Assembly: GCA_028583685.1 (NCBI GenBank)
Contig: JAMXIF010000058.1
Span: 18,022,364-18,086,363 of the forward strand
DNA length: 64,000 nt
Source of the DNA: Petaurus breviceps papuanus
Taxonomy: Eukaryota > Chordata > Mammalia > Diprotodontia > Petauridae
Direction of reading: 5' to 3'
The position numbers and the translations under genes were made by a program. The first letter of the stretch is position 1. Each line of letters opens with the position of its first letter. The notes beneath the pieces are model-generated. The model saw nothing but the letters and a program-made list of their open reading frames with translations, was not told where the DNA came from and did no database searches. Positions 10,951 to 20,954 of this stretch are shown here, one piece after another.

Positions 10951-11156
10951 CTCTTCCTTCCTTCCTTCCTTCCTTCCTTCCTTCCTTCCTTCCTTCCTTC
11001 CTTCCTTCCTTCCTTCCTTCCTTCCTTCCTTCCTTCCTTCCTTCCTTCCTTCCTTCCTTCCTTCCTTCCTTCCTTCCTTCCTCCCTCCCTCCCTCCCTCT
11101 CTTCCTTCCTTCCTTCCTTCCTCCTTCTTCCTTCCTTCCTTCTTTCCTTCCTTTTT
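10951..11156. repeat. CTTC microsatellite
   Basis: About 200 bp of CCTT repeats, nearly perfect to 11080, then CCCT variants, then imperfect CTTC. It lies directly at the poly-A end of the minus-strand L1 at 11157, so it probably grew from that tail. Frames through it code only for RKEG repeats. Confidence 0.95.
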
Positions 11157-11626
11157 AAAAAATGTTTAAGATTAATTTTTTTGTTTAGCATCTTATTTTC
11201 CCCCAGTTACATGTAAAAACAATTTTTAACATTTGTTTTTAAAACCTTAAGTTCCAAATTCTCTCTCTCCCTCCTTACCCCACTCATTGAGAAGGCAAGC
11301 AATTCAATATAGGTTATACATGTATGTAGTCAGGCTAAACATATTTTCATATTAGTCATGTTGTGAAAGAAAACACAGACAAAAAAAACTTAAGAAGAAT
11401 AAAGTTAAAAAAGTATGCTTCGATCTGTATTCAGACACCATCAGTTCTTTGTCTGGAGGTAGACAGCATTTATCATCATAAGTCCTTCTGAGCTGTCTTG
11501 GTTGTATTGCTCAGAATAGCTAAATTGTTTATCTTACAATATTTTTGTTACATTGCAGATAGCACATTTCACTTTGCATCAGCTCATGTAAGTCTTTCCA
11601 GGTTTTTTCTGAGAGAATCCTGCTCA

Positions 11627-12240
11627 TCATTTCTTATAACATAATAGTATTCCATCACTATCACATAGCACAATTTTATTCAGCCATTTCCCAATTGATG
11701 GGCTTCCCTTCAATTTATAATTCTTTGCTACCAGAAAAGAGCTGCTATAAATATTTTTGTACCTATATATCCTTTCCATTTTTGTTTTTAATCTCTTTTT
11801 TGGGTATAGATCTAATAATGATATTATTAGGTCAAAGGGTCTATGTGGTTTTATAGCCCTTTGGGCATAATTCCACATTGCTCTAAAGAATGGTTGAATC
11901 AGTTCACAACTCCACCAACTGTGCCTTAATGTCTCATTTTCCCCACATCCCCTCCAACACTTGTAATTTTTCTTTACTGTCCTATTACCCCTTCTAATAG
12001 GTATGAGATAGTATCTCAGAATTGTTTTAATTTGCATTTCTCCAATTAATAGTGATTTAGAGCATTTTTTTCATATGGCTATAGATAGTTTTTATTTCTT
12101 CATCTGAAAACTGTTCATATCTTTGGATCATTTATCAATTGGGGAATGGATCTTATTTTTATAAATTTGACCCAATTCTCTATATATTTGAGAAATGCCT
12201 TTATCAGAGAAAGTTGCCTCAATTTTTTTTCACAGTTACA
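11627..12240 (-). pseudogene. L1 ORF2 C-terminal remnant
   Basis: The minus-strand frame 12037-11627 (136 codons) matches the L1 ORF2 C-terminal region: a Cys-rich piece KCWRGCGENETLRHSWWSC, then AMWNYAQ, and near the end GKWLNKIVLCDSDG. Homology extends upstream to about 12240 out of frame. The reverse transcriptase and endonuclease domains are absent. Not functional. Confidence 0.85.
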
Positions 12241-12642
12241 AATGCTAAATGTATTTCCCTCCATTTTATTCTGCACTCCTCCTCCACCCCAGTTTATTCT
12301 ATTCTTTCTCTCCTTTCCCTGTCTCTTCTCAAAAGTGTTTTGCTTCTGACTAGTGCCTCCCCCAATCTGCCCTCTCTCCCATCACCCCTCCCCCTTCTCT
12401 TATCCACTTGACCTCCTACTTCCCTGTAGGATAAGATAGATTTCTATACCCAGTTGAATGTGTATGTTATTTCATCTTTGAGCCAATTCTGATGAGAGTA
12501 AGGTTCACTCACTACCTCCCACATCCCCCATCTTCCCCCCCGCATTGTAAAAGATTTTTCTTGCCTTTTTTATATTAGATAATTTACCCCTATTCTACCT
12601 CTCCCTTTCTCTTTCTCCAAATGCATTCCTCTTTCTCACCCC

Positions 12643-12798
12643 TTATTTTAGTTTGGCCTGAGACCAATTCATATTTTTCTTGGAGGCTTTGGATGTTAAA
12701 ATTTTGACTTTGTTGTCTTTGTCTGAGTGTGTGTTTTGATCTTCCTTGTCACCATAGTAACTTTCTATGGTCAGAATTTTCTTCTGTTGTTTGCTCAT
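12643..12798 (-). pseudogene. L1 ORF1 N-terminal remnant
   Basis: An ATG at 12798-12796 (minus strand) opens a 51-codon frame starting MSKQQKKILTIESYYGDKED and containing SKKNMNWSQA. This matches the N-terminus of marsupial L1 ORF1p, the RNA-binding chaperone, as I remember it. The homology stops at residue 48, where sequence switches to the G-rich segment, and a stop follows 3 codons later. Coiled coil and RNA-binding domains are missing. Confidence 0.75.
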
Positions 12799-13334
12799 TT
12801 TTTCCAGTCTATTTCTTGACTTTTAGCTCTATGCTAAAGTGGCACTTTGCTTTCAGAGTAAAGGGTACACTGTCCCAAGTTTCAGGGGTTTTGTGCAGCT
12901 GTTTTCAGAGATACTTCTAGGGACTTGTAAGTTTTCAGTTCTTCCAAGGTTATATGATCTAAGGAGAGGTACCTTTACTACTCTCCTAGCCTGTGCTTTG
13001 GTCTTTAAGCAACCATAAGCATTTTTTTTCTGCCCTGGAACTTTGAGGAGGGTCCCTGTTCCATGGTGGCCACAAGCTTTGGTATGCTAGTGCTCATCTT
13101 TGCCCTGGGATTGCCTCCCAGGCCTGCAACTTAGATTTAAGTGTAGGCAAAGCAACAGAGTTCTGCCTCACTGCTAGCAAAGAGATCCCTGCAATCTCCT
13201 TCTGACCAGTTGTTCAACCCCCTTATTGCTGTGGGGTTTTCCTACACTTATGCTTTTACACATCCAGACCCTAACTAAATAAATCACTTTGCTGAGACTG
13301 GGGTTAATGTTCCAACTTGTTGGCCTAGAGTAAG

Positions 13335-13488
13335 CCCAACAGATCTAAAGCTGAGAGATCATCTGGTCCAGTCCCCTCTTTTTACAAATGAGGAAACTGA
13401 GGCTGAGTGAGGTGAAAACTCTTGGCCAAAGTCACAGTGCTAGTGAGTGGTGGAACCAAGGTGAAAGTCTAGCTCTGCCCACTCCCAG
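13335..13488 (-). mobile_element. MIR-type SINE
   Basis: Antisense order: 'gagatcatctggtccagtcc', 'acaaatgaggaaactgaggc', 'gtcacagtgctagtgagtgg'. The reversed head is weak. Confidence 0.7.
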
Positions 13489-13744
13489 AGCCAAGAACTG
13501 GTTGTTTGCTGGCTGCCACTGCATTGTGGACCGTCATCATTTTCCTCCTCAGAGTGCTGGCCACCCACCAGTGAGGTTAGAATAGCTATACTTTTTTTTT
13601 ATTTCTGTGTTTTCACTATTTATCATGTGCTACACCAGTAAATAAAGATGGGAAAAATTGGGAATAGATGGAAAAACAAGACTCCTAGTCAACCCTGACA
13701 TCAAAATGAGTTTTGTCCAACTCAGCTTCCAATCCAACAATCCA
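13489..13744. other. Unique spacer
   Basis: No gene or repeat family recognised. A T-rich run occurs at 13590-13600. Confidence 0.4.
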
Positions 13745-13863
13745 AACCAAGAAGCAGTTATGAAGGGCCTCCTGGGTCTGAGGCCCTGTATTTGGTGATA
13801 GAGATTCAAAGATTAAATGAAAATGAGCCCATTCCCTCCACAAGCTTACATTCTACTGGCTGA
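13745..13863 (-). mobile_element. L2 LINE end, reversed
   Basis: 'gaggccctgtatttggtgat' and 'cacaagcttacattctactg' resemble the reversed L2 terminus. The copy is diverged. Confidence 0.55.
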
Positions 13864-14514
13864 GTTTAGCAATTTTCTTTTTCTTTCTGTCCTTACTGTG
13901 GTACATTTCCCAGTATGCCTTGGAAGCACTAGATTGAGAGCTCATGGCATTTTTAGATTGGTCTTTAGACTAAAGGTTTTGTTGTCCTTTTACTGTCTTC
14001 TCTGTTTACTCAGTTTTTATTCTTCAAACATATTGTGTCACAATCACATTTTTTATGTTCCAAAGTAGCATATTAAAATTTTTTTTTTGTATAAAACATT
14101 CTCTGGAAAATATGTTCAACACTTCCCCTTGATGTACTTCTGAGGACGCAGGACACACTGTGCAGTAGGCTCATACCATCTCTATCTAAGGGCTAAGGTG
14201 GAATTCAAAAAGAGACCTTTGAGGCCAATTGGCTCTTTGATGACAAAAAAGTATCAATAATAAAGGGAAAGAACCCTCACAGCTGTTTGACTGAACTAAT
14301 CCTTGTGCTTTTTAAAAATTTAATTCAGTTGAAGGAGTTGTGCAAATATGCAAATATTTATTAAATATTGGGGGTGGGAGGAAATCTATGATTTCATCTG
14401 GGTAGGGAAGTCCTAGTGAGGAAGCTCTCTTCCTCATGCAGATTGGCTTCTACTCTGCAATTAATAATCTTAGAGAGTTGTTTGGTCACTATGAAGTGAT
14501 TTGGGTAGGTTTGC
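13864..14514. other. Unique block, no gene seen
   Basis: No repeat or gene recognised. An 83-codon frame (13817-14068) is hydrophobic but starts inside L2 sequence and is judged a chance frame. Confidence 0.4.
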
Positions 14515-14802
14515 AGAGCCAGAATGTATCAGAAAGAGAACTTGAACTCAGGGCCTTGACTCTGAGGCTAGCTTTATATAATCATTACCAATAAGTATTT
14601 ACTAAGTGCTGGGTATACCAAAACAATAATAATAGTTTAAAAAAGAACAAAAACATGGTCCCTGGTCTCAGTGAGCCCCTTTTCTAATGGGGCAGTCAAA
14701 CATGCAAACAACTATAAGCATAAAAGGTATATACTCGGTAATAATAATAGCTAGCTAGCATTTTTATAGTGCTTTAAGGTTTACAAAGTGCTTTATAAAT
14801 AT
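14515..14802 (-). mobile_element. SINE/L2 mosaic, reversed
   Basis: 14515-14580 is a MIR-type piece ('gaacttgaactcagggcctt'). 14585-14735 is a reversed L2 end ('agtatttactaagtgctggg'). 14738-14802 is a MIR-type 3' end ('ttataaatatctc') that runs straight into the CT tract. Confidence 0.65.
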
Positions 14803-15112
14803 CTCCCCCCCTCTCTCTCCCTCCCCTTCTCTCTTTTTCTCTCTCTGTCTCTCTCTCTCCCTCCCCTTCTCTCTTTATTTCTCTCTGTCTCTCTCCCTCC
14901 CCCCATCTCTCTCTGTCTCTCTCCTTCCCTCTCTCTCTCTCTCTTTCTCTCTGTCCACCTCCCTCCCTCTCTTCCTCCCCCTGCCTCCCTCTCTCACCCT
15001 CGCTTCCTTTCCTCCCTCCCTCTCTCTCTCTCTTCCCTCTTCATTTCTCCCTCTGTCTGTCCCCTTAACTGCCTTCTCCTCTCCCTCACTCTCCATCCCC
15101 CTCCAAAAGCCC
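14803..15112. repeat. CT-rich polypyrimidine tract
   Basis: About 310 bp of almost pure pyrimidine built from CTCT, CCCT and TCTG words. It starts at the 'tatctc' end of a SINE. It is long enough for triplex (H-DNA) formation in principle. Frames in it code for Ser/Leu/Pro repeats only. Confidence 0.9.
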
Positions 15113-15867
15113 CATCCTTCCTGTAACCAATGGCACAGATTTATAAGACCTCTGACTGGTGGTGTCTGTGGACATAGAACCAAAGAAAACTTTGTAAAGC
15201 GTGAGGATTGAATTGATAATCCTGTCTTTGGTTGCAACATGCACTAACCAAATGACACATTTGATCATTTGACCACAGACAGTAGCTACTTCAGAATACA
15301 ATAACTATGCCAGTGGTCACTATTTCCTCAGTTCCTGTTATAGCCTCAGGAGGGAGGAGACCAGATAGGAATGTTTCCAACAGGATTTAAGCAATGAAAA
15401 AGGCTTAGCTTCTCAAGAATGCCCCAGTCCACTAAGGGACAGTTTTCAGAATAGTCTATTCCATAGTGTTCTTCTGCCACTGGGTACAAAGAGAGAGCAG
15501 ATCCGACAGACACCAAAACACTAGTTAATGATTATTTCTTATGCAATGCCTCCTCCATCTGGAGTTAGAATGGCTTGGCTCTGTGTAGACTTCTATGTTT
15601 TGGAGTCATGTCCTGAAGCAAAGAGATAACGCATTGTTTGGGAGTGGAGTGGGACTAAAAGGAGAGCCTGTAGAAAAAGAAGAATAGAAGGAGGGAAGTG
15701 TTGGGGGCTGCACACATGGCACGATGGTGTGACAGGACTAGCAAAGGTGGTGAAAACAGCATTTCCTTTCTTCAAACCCCTGTCTTTGCAAGTGGCAAGG
15801 TATAAAATTGTGCTGTTTATCACAGATGCTCACTCAGGTATCTGGAGTTTCTTCAGCCAGGTGCAAT
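15113..15867. other. Unique block, no gene seen
   Basis: Repeat-poor 750 bp. Minus-strand frames at 15086-15301 and 15593-15823 have no recognised domain. Confidence 0.45.
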
Positions 15868-16120
15868 TAATAATAGCTATAAGAATAATAGTTAGCATTT
15901 AAATAATGCTCTAAGGTTTGCAGAGAGCCTTAGAAATTCCTCACAACCATACTCAGTAGGTATATTACTGTCTCCACTTTACAAATGGGGGAACTGAGGT
16001 AGGCAGCTTAAGGGACTTGCCCAGGGTCATGAAGATAGCAAGTGTTTGAGGCTGGATTTGAACTCAGGTTTTTCTGTCTCCGGGCTTAGCACTCTATCTA
16101 TTGTGCCACCTAGTTCCTTA
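15868..16120 (-). mobile_element. MIR-type SINE, full length
   Basis: Antisense: 'ataatagttagcatttaaat', 'aaggtttgcagagagccttag', 'cttgcccagggtcatgaaga', reversed head 'ttgtgccacctagttcc'. It belongs to the long form that has a TAATA-rich 3' part. Confidence 0.82.
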
Positions 16121-16437
16121 TTTGAAATGAGTACAAGTGACAGTCATTTCAAAAAATGTCCTTTTATTCTGTTAAAGACTGTATCTGCCTGATTTAATCT
16201 GATTTTTCAAAAATATATGTGGTTGACACTATGTTTTGAATTTCTATATATCCCTTTGTCCACAACATGAGGGGGCAGGATCACTCTAAGAGCCACGTAG
16301 GGGACAATCACCTTTCCTAGCATAGCCCTTATTATAGGTTTATTATAAAAGTTTTCTTTTCTCTAACTGGAGGAATAATCACAAACTATTCAGATGTCTT
16401 ATAAGTACAACAAACAGATTGAACTCCCTTATACACA
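16121..16437. other. Unique spacer, no gene seen
   Basis: No repeat family or gene recognised in about 320 bp. Confidence 0.4.
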
Positions 16438-16600
16438 GATCTGATCACGTGCCCTCTTCTCGAAACCTTTCACGGGCTTTCTAATAATTTCTAAATTCCA
16501 CAGCTTAGAGTACAAAGGCCAACTGATAGAGGCAGAAATCGAATCCAGGTCTTCTGATGCCTGATTCAATATTCTTTCCACTATATCATGCTGGTTTCTA
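16438..16600. mobile_element. L2 and MIR scraps
   Basis: 16438-16520 resembles L2 on the + strand ('gatctgatcacgtgccctct', 'ctttctaataatttctaaat'). 16524-16600 is a reversed MIR-type end ('gaatccaggtcttctgatgc'). Confidence 0.5.
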
Positions 16601-16659
16601 ATGACTGTCTTAAATAAAATGACCAGATGTCAAATTGTTCTGATACTTGAGGGACCAGA

Positions 16660-16743
16660 TAAGAACAGCTAGGCAATGCAATGGAAAGAGTGCTAGACTT
16701 GGACTCGGGAAGATCTGAGTTCAAATCCCTTCTTAGACCTTCA
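16660..16743 (+). mobile_element. MIR-type SINE, 5' half
   Basis: 'gaaagagtgctagacttgga' and 'gagttcaaatcccttcttag' are the head and B-box region. The element is split by the Tigger1-like transposon and resumes at 17401. Confidence 0.85.
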
Positions 16744-17400
16744 CAGGCATACCTCATTTTATTGCACTTCACAGAAAATTGTGAGTTTTTTTTTTTTACA
16801 AGTTGAAGGTTTGTGGCAACCCTGTTGAGCAAGTCTATAGGTGTCATTTTTCCAACAGGATGTGCTCACATTGTGTCTCTGTATCACATTTTGATAGTTC
16901 TTGCTATATTTCAAACTTTTTCATTACTATTATATCTGTTAATATTGTTGTATCTCGGAATAGGGATGCCCAAGGAGAGGGAGAATGTGTGTGTTCTGAT
17001 CAATCAGCCATTCTCCCTCTCTCCCTCTCTTCAGGTGTCTATTCCCTGAGATACAACAATGTTGTAGCCCTACAATGATCTCTAAGTGTTCAAGTGAAAG
17101 GAAGAGTCCATTGATACGGCAAACTTCACCGTTGCCTTATTTTAAGAAATTGCCACCATCTCCCCAACCTTCAGCAGCCACTACCCTGATCAGTCAGCAG
17201 CCATTGACACTGAGGCAAGACCCTCCACCAGCAAAAAGATTCTAACTCACTGAAGGCTCAGATGATGGTTAGCATCAACAAAAATAGGGTAAACATAACT
17301 TTTATATGCACTGGAAAAACAAAAATTTCATGTGACTTCTTTTATTTGCTTTATCATGGTGGTCTGGAGCCGAAACCACAATATCTCTGAGGTATGTCTG
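16744..17400 (+). mobile_element. Tigger1-like DNA transposon, internally deleted
   Basis: A 657-bp element with terminal inverted repeats CAGGCATACC at 16744-16753 and GGTATGTCTG at 17391-17400 (one mismatch). Internal sequence matches Tigger1 (pogo/Tc1-mariner group): 'ttgaaggtttgtggcaaccc' near the 5' end, the transposase start around 17071-17106 (ATG-like 'atgatctctaag', encoding a KCSSERK-type start), then a jump to the C-terminal part ('gcaaacttcaccgttgcctt'). Nearly all of the about 1.8-kb transposase gene is missing, so it needed a helper. The TA target duplication has decayed to CA and TG. A marsupial Tigger1 derivative is the likely family. Confidence 0.88.
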
Positions 17401-17600
17401 TGCTTGTTATGTGACCCTCGGCAAGTCATAACCTCTCTGTTTTGTCCTCTATAAAATAGAGACAATAATATCATCTGCCTCCCAAGGTTATTATGAGGAC
17501 TAAATGAGATAATATTTGTAAGGTACTTTGTAAACTTTAAAGTGCCATGTATGTTATTATCATGGCTGATAATATTATTAATTTATTAATAAATACAATT
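17401..17600 (+). mobile_element. MIR-type SINE, 3' half
   Basis: Continues the SINE cut at 16743: 'tgttatgtgaccctcggcaa', 'cctctataaaatagagacaa', 'gagataatatttgtaaggta', then the TAATA-rich end. Joining the two halves at the target gives an uninterrupted SINE order. Confidence 0.85.
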
Positions 17601-18159
17601 TTTAGCAATAATGCATATGAGTAATTAACACTATTTTTGTTAGTAATAATGTATATCATTAAATTAATAATAATCTATGTTGATGATACTATTGTTACTA
17701 ATAATATTTCACTGATTTCATAGCTAAACAACCTGTACAGACTCAACCCATGGATGACAGTTAGCCTCCCTGTAACAACCAACCTTGTGAGTCCTGTTAG
17801 CATCAGACATTCCAGCCATTTCAGTATAGTAACAAGGTCTATGGGAAAAAGTCAAGAGGAGACCAGCGAGAGGAATTTCACTGGCTCTTCCCAGGACCCT
17901 TCGAACATAGCGATCCCAAGTACATTGCTATTCCAGGGTTTGCTAATATTCAAATCTCACAAGGCAAAGATTGACAAATATCTGGGTGACAATGAATAAG
18001 GGGGAACGTAAGCAAAAGTTGGAGGATGGAAAGGATTATGACTCTCTAGATATCCTAGCCCTCACTTTTGTGCTTGTTGGAGAATATAAAGCAGAAGTCA
18101 ATGCCCTTTAAAATGCTGAGGAATAAGACACCTTTGAATGGGGCCATCAGCAAGAGACA
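17601..18159. other. AT-rich tail and unique DNA, no gene seen
   Basis: 17601-17725 is TAATA/ATTA-rich and probably an expanded SINE tail. 17726-18159 is unique. The 81-codon frame at 17754-17999 has no recognised domain. Confidence 0.45.
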
Positions 18160-18385
18160 GGGATTAGAACCCTGGCTTTACCAGTTATTGGTCTGGGTGA
18201 GTTACTGACCCTATCTCTACTTCAGCTTCCCCATCTCTAAAATGGGAATAATAAATAATAATAAAATACTAAATAAATGATAAGCAGTAATATAGACAAA
18301 GCTGATGTGAAAATCAAATGAAATGATGACTGTAAAGCACTTTGTAAACCCTGAAGTACCATATGGATTTCAGATATTAACAGTA
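18160..18385 (+). mobile_element. MIR-type SINE
   Basis: Sense: 'agaaccctggctttaccagt', 'ccccatctctaaaatgggaa', a TAA-rich expansion, then 'gtaaagcactttgtaaaccc'. Confidence 0.72.
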
Positions 18386-18429
18386 ACAAAGATTGTTCTA
18401 ATGAGCAAGGAATGCTGATACTGTAACAA

Positions 18430-18662
18430 CCAGGGAGCCTCCCCTAACCACTCTTAATTTCAGTGTTTTCCCTCTTTTAATTACTTCCTATTTATCTTAT
18501 ATAGAGCTTGCTTTGCATATATTTGTTTGCACATTGTCTTTCCTATTGGATTGTAAGCTCCGTGAGGGCAGAAATTGCCTTTTGCCTCTTTTTATATTCC
18601 CACAGTGCTTGGCACATAGTAGGTGTTTAATAAGTGTTTATTGAATTGAATTGAACCTCAGG
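18430..18662 (+). mobile_element. L2 LINE 3' end
   Basis: 'ggattgtaagctccgtgagg', 'cagtgcttggcacatagtag', 'taagtgtttattgaattgaa' with a terminal TTGAA repeat. Confidence 0.85.
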
Positions 18663-18824
18663 GATGTAGGCAGCAATTGCTGGTCTCAGGATATGGATCC
18701 TGTTCTTTCTAGATGCTCCTTCACTGACATAGGGTAGAGAGGGGGGTATTTTAGGCTCTCACTTAATCTTACAGAAAGGTGTCGACAGAATTCATTAAAA
18801 CTGGGAGGTGGAGAGAAACACAGG

Positions 18825-19000
18825 ATCATAGTGATGTAGTCAGAAGAATATTGACCTTGACCTAGATTTGAGTCTCAGTCTCCTTAAGAAATTCATTCAT
18901 TCTCTCAGAGCCTCAGTGTCTTCATCTGTAAAATTCAAACAGTGAGGGTTGTTGTGAGATAATGTATGTGATGTGTCTTAGGACTGTTTAAAGTTAAGGT
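18825..19000 (+). mobile_element. MIR-type SINE, diverged
   Basis: 'gagcctcagtgtcttcatct' followed by 'gggttgttgtgagataatgt'. The head is poorly preserved. Confidence 0.6.
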
Positions 19001-19144
19001 TTTTAAATCTTGGTTTCATTGTGTCTATTTCAGGGAGCTGGTTGGGAAACTTAAAATTATATGAAGAAATAAAAATATCTAAAATTCTCCCCCAAAAGTA
19101 TCTAAGAATCTTTACAAAGAAATGATAACTGATGTTGTGAATTT

Positions 19145-19312
19145 GAAAAAGCTCTAGATCTGCCTGTAGTCAGGAGAGACCTGGGCTTGCATCCCACCTG
19201 CGCTACTTACTAGCTGTTTGAGCCTAGACAAGTCACTTAACTTCTGAGCCTAATTCTTTATCTGTAAAATGGAAGTAACCATTGTACCTACTTCACAGCT
19301 TTGTTGTGAGTG
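19145..19312 (+). mobile_element. MIR-type SINE
   Basis: 'ctagctgtttgagcctagac', 'tctgtaaaatggaagtaacc', 'cacagctttgttgtgagtga'. Confidence 0.68.
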
Positions 19313-19418
19313 ACTTCACTGACCATTTGTGACTTCCCATCACACTCTCTTATTTACTTCTGACCTTCCTTCATCTACTTCCCTGCTCCCTCTCCTAGCC
19401 ATAAAATCAAGCATCTTT

Positions 19419-19574
19419 GGGGCGGCCAGGTAGCACAGCGAGTAAGAGCACCAGCTCCAGTGTCAGGATGACCTGGGGATCGAATCCAGGCTCCGACACT
19501 TAGCACCCACCCAGAATCACCTGGTCGTGTAACCTTGAGCAAGTTACTTAACCCCGATTGCTCATTAAAAAAAA
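19419..19574 (+). mobile_element. Variant short SINE with TSD
   Basis: A distinct subfamily of the short SINE. The head reads 'ccaggtagcacagcgagtaa', the B-box region 'ggggatcgaatccaggctcc', followed by a segment absent from the common form ('gcacccacccagaatcacct'), and the end is 'ccccgattgctcattaaaa'. TSD aaaatcaagcatcttt (19403-19418) and aaaatcaaacatccttt (19575-19591). Confidence 0.85.
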
Positions 19575-19591
19575 AAAATCAAACATCCTTT

Positions 19592-20449
19592 ACTCTGTTT
19601 TGGGGGGGCACACATTTCTGGGTGTGTATGTGCTTTTGTGCAAAACCATGCATATGTGTGCATGTGATTCTCTGTGTGGAGGTATTTAGCAATATCTTAC
19701 GGTTTAGGAAAAATAATCCATTATTCAAGAGAATGTGTAATGGAGGGGAGGGATTCTAATCAAATAGATTGGCTATTGGCAGTGATGAAACTTACGATCA
19801 TTTCCAAATTTCCAATTCATTTCACTTTATGTAGACACAGTCTGTTCCTTGTTCCTGAAGCACAGAAAATGGAATAACTCAACCCTTTAGTCTACACTTT
19901 CAGAACTACAGTAGCAAAGATGGTAAAGGCAAAATTGCCAGATCCTCCAAAGAATTTTGCTTATATACTAGCTTAGAGAAAGGGATTCAGAGAGACCAAA
20001 TCTGGAGAAGGAAGAAACAATCATAATTAATTAGTACAGAAATATCACATAATGGAAGAAAAGGAAAACTTTAAAAGACGCAATCATATTAATATGTCCA
20101 TGTATTGATACATTTCCTGTGTTCTTATTAAATTGGACTATTATTTCACTAAGAAATAGTCATAATATTATTTTGATTGCCTAAAGTCCTTCTTTTCCTC
20201 TACTGAAATATAAGGATAGATCTTTACAGGATATAGCTATATACATATATGTGCACATATAGAGATATGATAGATTAGTGATATATACATATGTGTATAT
20301 GTACATGTATGTGTGTGTACATCCAGAGATATATACATCTGGCATCTGGAGACCAGATAGATTCATTGGGGCCAGGAGACAGGCAAGGAAACCCCAAGCA
20401 GCATCAGTCAAGAGATATATGTCTTAACAGGCAAGGAATGACATGACAT
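19592..20449. other. Unique block, no gene seen
   Basis: No gene or known repeat. 20235-20330 is rich in alternating TA/TG/CA words (atacatatatgtgcacata), a low-complexity patch. A gactatt/aatagtc inverted repeat lies near 20136-20162. Confidence 0.45.
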
Positions 20450-20532
20450 CAGGGCAGGGAGTTTGGCAATAGGGAATGGGTAGAGGTCTGAGCAATCAGA
20501 CTCTTAACATCAGGGAAATTTAGTAGTGAGCA
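20450..20532 (+). repeat. Unidentified repeat, copy 1
   Basis: Shares about 85 bp with 21371-21455: 'cagggagtttggcaataggg' here matches 'cagggagtctggcaatagag' there, and 'catcagggaaatttagtagt' matches 'catcagggaaatttggtagt'. By eye about 80% identity with small indels. I do not recognise the family. Confidence 0.7.
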
Positions 20533-20844
20533 AATATGTGTACATATATGTATGTATATAGCCACTCTGTATCTCTATAAAGGTCTGGTCAGAGAAACAT
20601 CAATCAAAAGTTATATCTGCTATGGAGGAAAATTCAGATGTTTGTTCTTGGGCTCTGAAAAATTCCCTGCTTGTCTGCAGGAAATAGAAAAGGCAAAGCT
20701 ATTTATGGTATGGTAAGATTTCTGGGCTTCTCATGGGAAAGTAGCTGATGTCAGTGTCTGAAAGTCTTCTCTCTGCTCTCAACCCACAAAATTCCTTCTT
20801 TGTTGGGAGCTGGTGCTGCTGGTCTCAGAAATAAAACAAAAAAC

Positions 20845-20954
20845 ATTATCTTAACCTGTTATAAAAGCATGATACACCTATACCTGGAATATTGTATGGT
20901 TGCCACATCTCAAGGAAGAGGTGGTGCAGAAAGAAGTTCAGTGATATCCAGGAA
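20845..20954 (+). mobile_element. Possible CR1/L3 LINE fragment
   Basis: 'tacctggaatattgtatggt' and 'gccacatctcaaggaagagg' resemble the CR1/L3 stretch around 'tggaatactgtgtccagttc' and 'gcaccacattttaagaagg'. Short, so tentative. Confidence 0.45.

Larger units (their letters stand above)
11157..13260 (-). mobile_element. Internally deleted L1 LINE
   Basis: Read on the minus strand, the order is: L1 5' UTR (about 13260-12799), the start of ORF1 (12798-12655), a G-rich non-coding segment (about 12640-12250), the ORF2 C-terminal part (about 12240-11627), the 3' UTR, and an A-rich end at 11157. A full L1 is several kb longer. Most of ORF1 and nearly all of ORF2, including endonuclease and reverse transcriptase, are missing. 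Keeping both ends suggests a deletion derivative or a non-autonomous L1 relative rather than simple 5' truncation. The 5' limit is approximate. Confidence 0.75.

Noticed and set aside
10874-11191. 105-codon minus-strand frame rich in RKEG
   Set aside because: Produced entirely by the CTTC microsatellite.
14788-15240. 112- and 121-codon frames in the CT tract
   Set aside because: Low-complexity Ser/Leu or Arg/Glu repeats from polypyrimidine DNA, with no gene features.
16803-17078. 91-codon frame in the Tigger1-like element taken as transposase
   Set aside because: It lies upstream of the transposase start in the 5' non-coding part and shows no transposase motif.
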